Positions 59,019 to 64,000 of a DNA stretch of 64,000 bases are shown here, piece after piece (positions within the stretch are counted from its first letter, which is position 1; the number at the start of each line of letters is the position of its first letter). The notes beneath the pieces are model-generated. The model worked only from the letters and a program-made list of their open reading frames with translations, made no database searches and was not told the DNA's origin. The stretch comes from Pseudoalteromonas arctica (GTDB lineage Bacteria; Pseudomonadota; Gammaproteobacteria; Enterobacterales; Alteromonadaceae): positions 186,001 through 250,000 of the forward strand of contig NZ_JABBMT010000001.1 of NCBI RefSeq assembly GCF_012927645.1, given 5' to 3'. The position numbers were made by a program, and so were the translations under genes.

Positions 59019-59048
59019 GTAAAGTCAACAACCAAACTGGATTATACT

Positions 59049-59206
59049 GTTTAAATGAACCAGATTTTAATGCAATGAGTACAAGACTTTGAGTCAAATA
59101 AGCATAATTCAGTGTTTGTTCACCGGATGTTAATTAAACTCTGATGCATTAAATCATCAGGTTTAGTGATTTTTCACTTGAATTATAGCTACTTGGTTCA
59201 TTAAAC
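59049..59206. promoter_or_regulatory. Distant inverted repeat upstream of the PepSY/two-component operon
   Basis: GTTTAAATGAACC (59049-59061) and GGTTCATTAAAC (59195-59206) are inverted near-copies about 130 bp apart. GGTTTAG also occurs twice (59159 and 59217). These lie in the 218 bp leader of the operon and may be binding sites for the operon's own response regulator, since PhoP-type sites contain GTTTA. Confidence 0.35.
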
Positions 59207-59236
59207 TATTCAGGTCTGGTTTAGGAGTTTCTCATC

Positions 59237-59500
59237 ATGCGTACTGTGTTAGCTCTCAGCGTCGCCATCACTGTGCTATTTTCGAGTGTTTTTTCGACTA
59301 GTAGCCAAGCTGCATCTCAAGTTAATAAAGCTGAGATCAATAAAAAACAAGCTGTTGAGCTTGCTAAAAAAATCGAAGATGGTAGAACTCTTAAAATTAC
59401 CGTACTTAACGATATTTATACTGTAAGAATATTAAAATCGGACGGCCATGTCGTCGACGTTCATGTCAATAAAAAGACCGGCGAAGTGAAAAAGGATTAA
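59237..59500 (+). CDS. PepSY domain periplasmic protein
   Basis: An 87-residue exported protein: signal peptide to about residue 25 (MRTVLALSVAITVLFSSVFSTSSQA), then a single PepSY-like unit (INKKQAVELAKKIEDGRTLKITVLNDIYTVRILKSDGHVVDVHVNKKTGEVKKD). Such small PepSY proteins are often encoded beside two-component systems that watch divalent cations or envelope state, and may bind a ligand for the sensor. AGGAG lies 11 bp upstream, and the response regulator begins 3 bp after the stop. Confidence 0.85.
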   Translation: MRTVLALSVAITVLFSSVFSTSSQAASQVNKAEINKKQAVELAKKIEDGRTLKITVLNDIYTVRILKSDGHVVDVHVNKKTGEVKKD

Positions 59501-59503
59501 GAA

Positions 59504-60178
59504 ATGCGAATTTTAGTAATTGAAGATGATTTACACTTAGCAGACAATCTGCGTAATGCATTAGAAAAAGAACGCTATAGTGTCGATCTTTGTCATGATG
59601 GCGAAGCTGGTTTATTCCACATCACAGAGTATCCTCTTGATATGGCGGTAGTTGATTTAGGCTTACCAAAAATAGATGGGATTGAACTGATCAATAAAGC
59701 CCGCGCACAAGGGATCACTATTCCAATTCTGATTTTAACTGCACGGGATCGTTGGCAAGACAAAGTTGAAGGACTTGATGCTGGTGCTGATGACTATTTA
59801 ACTAAACCATTTCATGTTGAAGAGTTAATAGCGCGTTGTAATGCGTTGATCCGTCGTAGCGCAGGTAAAGCAAATCCTGAAATGACTGCTGGGCCTATTA
59901 AGATTCATACCCGCTCACAACAAGTGTGGGTTGATGACCGAGAGCTAAGTCTCACCGCATACGAATACAAAGTGCTTGAGTATTTAATGGTTAATCCACA
60001 AAAAGTGATTTCTAAATCTGAGCTTACAGAGCACATATATGATCAAGACTTTGATTTAGATTCAAATGTAATCGAAGTATTCGTACTGCGCTTACGTAAA
60101 AAGCTTGACCCTGATGGCACTTTAAACCCAGTAGAAACACTACGCGGACGCGGTTACAGGCTTAAAAGTCAGTGGTAG
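59504..60178 (+). CDS. OmpR/PhoP family response regulator
   Basis: A 224-residue regulator. The receiver domain has the acidic pair E7/D8-D9, the phosphoacceptor Asp51 (MAVVDLGLPK) and Lys101-type residue in DDYLTKPFHVEEL. The C-terminal winged helix (VWVDDRELSLTAYEYKVLEYLMVNPQKVISKSELTEHIYD and NVIEVFVLRLRKKLD) binds DNA. It is closest in style to PhoP. It forms an operon with the PepSY gene upstream (3 bp) and the sensor downstream (7 bp overlap). Confidence 0.93.
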   Translation: MRILVIEDDLHLADNLRNALEKERYSVDLCHDGEAGLFHITEYPLDMAVVDLGLPKIDGIELINKARAQGITIPILILTARDRWQDKVEGLDAGADDYLTKPFHVEELIARCNALIRRSAGKANPEMTAGPIKIHTRSQQVWVDDRELSLTAYEYKVLEYLMVNPQKVISKSELTEHIYDQDFDLDSNVIEVFVLRLRKKLDPDGTLNPVETLRGRGYRLKSQW

Positions 60179-61509
60179 CATCGCAAATACCGTTAAAAGT
60201 AAGGCAAGGATTTATCCTTGTCTTTGTTTTACTAATCGCTTTACCTATTTTATTCTTCTCTATTGGTAAGGCGTACTACGCTTCATTAGTCGAAGCCACC
60301 GAAAAAACCCTCGAAGCCCATTTATATTCATTAATTTCCGAAGTCGATTTCACCGAGCGCGGCATTATAATGCCCAGCACTATTTTAGCTCCTGAATTGA
60401 ATCGTTTAAATTCTGATACTTATGCGATGATCTATCGTGAAGAACAACCTGTATGGTACTCTGAATCCGCGGTAAATGTTAACTTTGTACCTGACGAACT
60501 AGAAAGCAAAGCAGGCGCTGCCGATTTTCGTCGTGTGGAATATAAAAATACCGTTTATTGGCAACTTAGTCTCACCGTCATTTTAAATAACATTGACCAA
60601 TCAGAGCATGCCCACTTTATTTTATTAAAACGCAACGATGCGCTGCTGCGCTTAATGGATGGTTTTAAACAAACCCTTGTAAACTGGATGTACGTCATGG
60701 GTGTCGCCATTGCAGCATTAATGGCTGTGGGCTTTGTGTGGAGCGCACGGCCATTACAACGCCTAGATAAAGAAATAAAAGCCATTGAGTCGGGTGATAT
60801 TCAAGAAATTAAAGGACTATACCCTGTTGAGCTGCAAACCATAAAAGCTGATCTAAATTTATTGCTCGAAACTCAGCAGCGTCAAAAAGAGCGCTATCGT
60901 GCCTCTTTAAGTGATTTAGCTCACGCACTTAAAACGCCACTGGCAGTATTAAAATCAAGCCCGCTTGCCAACGATGCCGATGCCCAAGAGCAGCTTGACC
61001 GTATAAATGTGATGATCGAACACCAATTAAAACGCGCTGCAACGGGCGCATCTGATACTTGGAAAAAACAAACGGCCATTAAGCCAGTACTCGATTCAAT
61101 CCTCAATGCAATGAGTAAAGTTTACCGCGATAAAGATATTATTTTTACCCATGCGGTTAAAAACAAAGATTACTTTTTAGGTGACAAAACTGATTTACTC
61201 GAACTACTCGGTAACTTAATTGATAACGCCTGTAAAGCTTGTCGCTCACAAGTCGATATCCAAGTAATACAAAAACGCAACCTCACTATCGCTATTAGTG
61301 ATGATGGTCCTGGTGTGCCGATTGATAAACGCGGATCCTTACTTACTCGAGGTACACGCTTAGACACCTACGAAAGCGGCCATGGTGTCGGTATGGCGAT
61401 TGTGTCTGATTTAGTAAAGTCGTATCACGGTACACTGACTATTTTAGATGCTGATACCTTAGGCGGCGCGAAATTTATTTTAGAGTTTAATTATAATGAT
61501 AAAAAATAA
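60172..61509 (+). CDS. PhoQ-like sensor histidine kinase
   Basis: A 445-residue sensor starting at GTG 60172, overlapping the regulator gene by 7 bp. TM1 is at residues ~12-32 and TM2 near 165-190; the ~130-residue loop between them is a periplasmic sensor domain. The HAMP region is followed by the H-box DLAHALKTPLAVLK (His251), N-box LLGNLIDNACKAC, and the G-boxes SDDGPGVP and GHGVGMAIV. It should phosphorylate the regulator at 59504-60178. The loop length and partner type resemble PhoQ, a magnesium and antimicrobial-peptide sensor; the signal here is inferred. Confidence 0.92.
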   Translation: MVASQIPLKVRQGFILVFVLLIALPILFFSIGKAYYASLVEATEKTLEAHLYSLISEVDFTERGIIMPSTILAPELNRLNSDTYAMIYREEQPVWYSESAVNVNFVPDELESKAGAADFRRVEYKNTVYWQLSLTVILNNIDQSEHAHFILLKRNDALLRLMDGFKQTLVNWMYVMGVAIAALMAVGFVWSARPLQRLDKEIKAIESGDIQEIKGLYPVELQTIKADLNLLLETQQRQKERYRASLSDLAHALKTPLAVLKSSPLANDADAQEQLDRINVMIEHQLKRAATGASDTWKKQTAIKPVLDSILNAMSKVYRDKDIIFTHAVKNKDYFLGDKTDLLELLGNLIDNACKACRSQVDIQVIQKRNLTIAISDDGPGVPIDKRGSLLTRGTRLDTYESGHGVGMAIVSDLVKSYHGTLTILDADTLGGAKFILEFNYNDKK

Positions 61510-61903
61510 CCAGCTATCAATAAGTTGCACACTACTTTTACTATTTAGTGTGGCAACGCAAGCTACTGAACAATGCAGTTTAGTTGAACAAGCAACTCCT
61601 GATGAAGCAAAAAACTATATTCAATGTTTAGATAAAAAAATAGAGACCTTAACCCGTATTCAACAAACCTGGGTGAATAAAATCACCTTAGATCTAAACA
61701 ATATTGAAGAAGAAACCGGTAACACACAGTTATTACCGATTTTCAAACGCAGCATGGCGAGCCAAACTAAATATTTAGAAGATAGCTGTAAGTGGCGTTA
61801 TTTACAAAAGGTTCCCAACGGCACCCAAGCTGCAATTGTCTATAAACGTTGTGAGATACGTATTTTAGAACAGCATATCACGGTATTGAAGCAGCCTATT
61901 TAG
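61496..61903 (+). CDS. Secreted LprI/DUF1311-like protein
   Basis: A 135-residue protein with a signal peptide (to about residue 22, ATQA). The mature part has cysteines C27, C43 and later pairs in the setting LEDSCKWRYLQ and YKRCEIRILEQHITVL. This resembles LprI-N/DUF1311 proteins (lysozyme inhibitor-like) but only loosely. The start overlaps the kinase gene by 14 bp, so it is the fourth gene of this operon and probably answers the same signal. Its end overlaps the convergent permease gene by 8 bp. Confidence 0.65.
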   Translation: MIKNNQLSISCTLLLLFSVATQATEQCSLVEQATPDEAKNYIQCLDKKIETLTRIQQTWVNKITLDLNNIEEETGNTQLLPIFKRSMASQTKYLEDSCKWRYLQKVPNGTQAAIVYKRCEIRILEQHITVLKQPI

Positions 61904-62936
61904 GCCGCTCCTCTAACTGCTCACCATTACCTAACAGAGTCGCCAACCAACGTCCTTCATCGCTGGTTTCTAGAGCAATTTTAACAATCATCGTCAATGG
62001 CACCGATAACAACATACCTACCGTGCCAATCAGCCAGCCCCAAAAGATCAGTGATAAAAATACCACTAAGGTCGACAACCCTAAGCCTTTTCCCATGTAC
62101 TTTGGTTCAACTATATTACCCATCACGGTATTAATAGTTAAATAGCCTGCACCTACAATCCCTGCTATCAAAGGTCCTTGTGTGATCAACGCTAATAAAA
62201 CAGCGGGGATCGCGGCAATAATAGAGCCAATATTAGGGATGTAATTAAACATAAATGCCATTACTCCCCATAACACAAAGTAATCTACATTTAAGATCCA
62301 CAGTAGTAGCCCGGCTAATACCCCAGTGCCAACACTTACCACTGTTTTGATCGCTAAATAAGAATTAATAGAATTTAAAAAGCGGTCTATTTGTTGCATT
62401 TTCTTATCAGGGTCGTCTAATGCCATGTGAATTTTATGACTGAGCATCGGCCCTTCAAACAACATAAATACCACTGTTAAAATAATTAAGAACAAGTTTG
62501 CCATTACGCCGCCTAAACCTGTCAGCATACCGGTGGCAACATCAATCACTTTCCCTGGATCAAACATTGATATCACTTGCTCTTTATTGAGCAAAATATT
62601 GTACTTGGCAGCAACATCAACCAGCCAAATAAACTCATCCTGTAACTTACTTTTATATTCAGGTAAATGCTGTGAAAAGTCAGTCAATGATTGGCCGACT
62701 AAGCTAGCAAGGCTAACTCCTAAACCAACCACCATCAGCATCACTAACATAATCGCGATGCCTTTAGGTATTTTGTAACGACCAAAAAAACCTAATAAAG
62801 GACTACAAATAATGGCAATAAATGCTGCAAGTACAAACGGAATGACAATCACACTTGCCGCTTTAATACCGGCTAAAGCAATCACCAATGCTGCAAAGAT
62901 AACTAAACTTTTGTTTACCCCAGTTAAACTAGCCAA
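61896..62936 (-). CDS. AI-2E family transporter (PerM-like permease)
   Basis: A 346-residue membrane protein with about eight helices. AGIKAASVIVIPFVLAAFIAIICSPLLGFF at the N-terminus, then GIAIMLVMLMVVGLGVSLASLVGQ, the central loop with LPEYKSKLQDEFIWL, and ALITQGPLIAGIVGAGYLTINTVMGNIVEPKYMGKGLGLSTLVVFLSLIFWGWLIGTVGMLLSVPLT (the family hallmark) mark it as AI-2E/PerM. I placed the start at TTG 62936 because AAGGA is 8 bp upstream; a TTG at 63014 would add 26 residues. The substrate is not known, although some members export autoinducer-2 or act as antiporters. Confidence 0.88.
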   Translation of the reverse strand: MASLTGVNKSLVIFAALVIALAGIKAASVIVIPFVLAAFIAIICSPLLGFFGRYKIPKGIAIMLVMLMVVGLGVSLASLVGQSLTDFSQHLPEYKSKLQDEFIWLVDVAAKYNILLNKEQVISMFDPGKVIDVATGMLTGLGGVMANLFLIILTVVFMLFEGPMLSHKIHMALDDPDKKMQQIDRFLNSINSYLAIKTVVSVGTGVLAGLLLWILNVDYFVLWGVMAFMFNYIPNIGSIIAAIPAVLLALITQGPLIAGIVGAGYLTINTVMGNIVEPKYMGKGLGLSTLVVFLSLIFWGWLIGTVGMLLSVPLTMIVKIALETSDEGRWLATLLGNGEQLEERPK

Positions 62937-63014
62937 ACTACAATCCTTTAAAATATAAACAGCAGCTAGTGTATGTGAAAAGTCTGTAGAATGAAATATT
63001 TGTAAAGTGATCAA

Positions 63015-63335
63015 AGCAGCCTACCCGTCGTATAACTAATAAATAACGTAACTACTCGGCACTAAATCCTGCTTATTTAAAACGATCAGAAATAAAAAAA
63101 GCGCGACTTGCTTGAGCATTTCCACGCGTTATCCTTTTGCTTTATTTTGATCATGATGTGAATGAAAGTAAGTGGCATCGATATCGAGTCAAATATCGAA
63201 GATATTAAAGCGCAAATTGAAGCAGATAACACGCTGTCGACTTCTGATAATTTCCCTCATTAATGTGTAAAGCCTGTTAGACATTTATCGTTATCAACAT
63301 TGATTGTATGTTTTCTATACACCACCTTAAAAAAC
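63015..63335. other. Intergenic region with a possible transposase fragment
   Basis: The 320 bp between the permease and the unknown gene contains a 33-codon frame at 63162-63263 that resembles the N-terminus of an IS66 TnpC-type transposase. Otherwise it is AT-rich, with no promoter or terminator I would defend. Confidence 0.5.
63162..63263 (+). pseudogene. Possible IS66 transposase N-terminal remnant
   Basis: The frame reads MKVSGIDIESNIEDIKAQI, then EADNTLSTSDNFPH and stops. The first ~25 residues look like the N-terminal helix found in some gammaproteobacterial IS66 transposases, where the sequence continues into a conserved RLGLNSxNSSxPPS region that is absent here. It is too short to be sure. 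Confidence 0.3.
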
Positions 63336-63671
63336 CTAATACCCTTCAAAATTATTCTCAATAACTTTAAAGTTGTTTGCCTTGGATATTTGTATTGTTT
63401 TTCTCTTAGCCACTACTGCTTTTTTACGTGTCTTGTATTCGTTGACGTAGCATTTAGAAATACTTGAACCATAATAGAATTCTTCATTGTAAGTAGTTGC
63501 ATAATCCATGAATGCAGAACAGTAAACATCATCGTTACTATAAAAAACCCGACTGATGAGAGTCGCATTCTTTTTATTAACTGATCCAGACATATGTACA
63601 TAATAGTACTCTCCGGGAAATGCACTTGATAAAGGCAGAAATATAGTAATTAAAATTAGAATTATTTTCAT
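63336..63671 (-). CDS. Secreted hypothetical protein, 111 aa
   Basis: A signal peptide (MKIILILITIFLPLSSAFPG) precedes a mature part of about 90 residues rich in tyrosine, asparagine and lysine, with two cysteines (C52 and C74) that could form a disulfide. VHMSGSVNKKNATLISRVFYSNDDVYCSAFMDYA suggests a small beta-sandwich. I do not recognise it. It lies 29 bp downstream of the gene at 63701 on the same strand, so the two may form a unit. Its AT-rich codon use differs from the core genes nearby, which may indicate transfer. Confidence 0.55.
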   Translation of the reverse strand: MKIILILITIFLPLSSAFPGEYYYVHMSGSVNKKNATLISRVFYSNDDVYCSAFMDYATTYNEEFYYGSSISKCYVNEYKTRKKAVVAKRKTIQISKANNFKVIENNFEGY

Positions 63672-63700
63672 TTTATGATCCTAGTTTTGGTTCATATTTG

Positions 63701-64000
63701 CTAGAAGGGGTCATTTTCAATGCATAACTTCTGCAGGTGCTTTAAAGCGTTTAATAATTTATTTTGAGCACCTATAGTCGGTATCCCTAAAAATTCCACG
63801 AAAGATTTACGTTCTTTAACAGAAGTTGAATTTTGGCGTACTACAACACAATCTGCACCGCTGAGGCAGTCCAATGTTATTGCATTTAAATCATCTCCAA
63901 CATATGTAGTGATTTCTGCTATATCGGTAAGATTGAACTTGTATGAATTGTTGTACGTTATAGCGCTATCATTGCTCACTTTAGCTTCTAAAAGATTAAA
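63701..64000 (-). CDS. Hypothetical protein, 5' end possibly outside window
   Basis: The frame is open to the right edge: seven codons (FNLLEAK) precede the GTG at 63979, so the true start may lie beyond 64000. The visible ~99 residues (SYKFNLTDIAEITTYVGDDLNAITLDCLSGADCVVVRQNSTSVKERKSFVEFLGIPTIGAQNKLLNALKHLQKLC) look soluble, with strand-rich first half and helical end. The pattern hints at a small PH-like or NTF2-like domain, but I do not recognise it. It pairs with the secreted protein gene at 63336-63671. Confidence 0.5.
   Translation of the reverse strand, partial: FNLLEAKVSNDSAITYNNSYKFNLTDIAEITTYVGDDLNAITLDCLSGADCVVVRQNSTSVKERKSFVEFLGIPTIGAQNKLLNALKHLQKLCIENDPF

Overview
The window is a contiguous piece of a low-GC gammaproteobacterial chromosome, most likely from an Alteromonadales marine bacterium close to Pseudoalteromonas. 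This rests on protein style and gene order: lrp-ftsK-lolA-rarA-crcB-serS with divergent ald, grpE/nadK/recN, and yciV(rnm)-yciO-scpA divergent from a trp operon with fused trpC-trpF and followed by yciB and yciI. No rRNA, tRNA or CRISPR array was seen. Most of the window is core genome, with a few scars of gene loss and mobile DNA.

Layout. 1-3 kb: minus-strand cluster of an FAD oxidoreductase (runs off the left edge), an acetoacetate-decarboxylase-like protein and a small alpha/beta hydrolase. 3.4-3.9 kb: a 55-aa protein and a tiny ORF broken by an amber codon. 4-9 kb: yceI plus cytochrome b561, an NSS sodium symporter, a Sfp-type phosphopantetheinyl transferase, and lysC under a lysine riboswitch. 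9.2-15.3 kb: nhaD and, divergently, a three-gene MksF-MksE-MksB condensin operon. 15.5-25 kb: DUF4136 lipoprotein, MsrA, TonB receptor, YkgJ-like protein, an RND efflux adaptor/pump pair and a class C serine hydrolase with a TPR tail. 25-29 kb: ribB with an FMN riboswitch, a LysR/nitroreductase divergent pair and a wrecked Nramp transporter gene. 29-37 kb: serS-crcB-rarA-lolA-ftsK, lrp, ald. 37-45 kb: M48 lipoprotein protease, Bcr/CflA exporter, grpE with an HrcA-like regulator, nadK, and recN with a LexA box. 45-48 kb: IS66 remnant, scpA, yciO, rnm. 48-55 kb: trp operon preceded by two complete leader-peptide/terminator modules in tandem. 55-63 kb: HU, yciB, CPBP protease, second NSS symporter, yciI, a PepSY/PhoP-PhoQ-like signalling operon and an AI-2E-type permease. 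63-64 kb: a possible transposase fragment and two unrecognised genes.

Functional themes. Chromosome handling is well represented: MksFEB, ScpA, HU, FtsK, RarA and RecN. RNA-level control is also conspicuous: lysine riboswitch, FMN riboswitch and a double tryptophan attenuator. The best candidates for something unusual are the tandem trp attenuators (48311-48572), the MksFEB operon lacking the MksG/JetD nuclease (10708-15331), the scpA gene whose usual partner scpB is replaced by an IS66 scar (45480-46678), and the HrcA-like regulator next to grpE (40014-40979).
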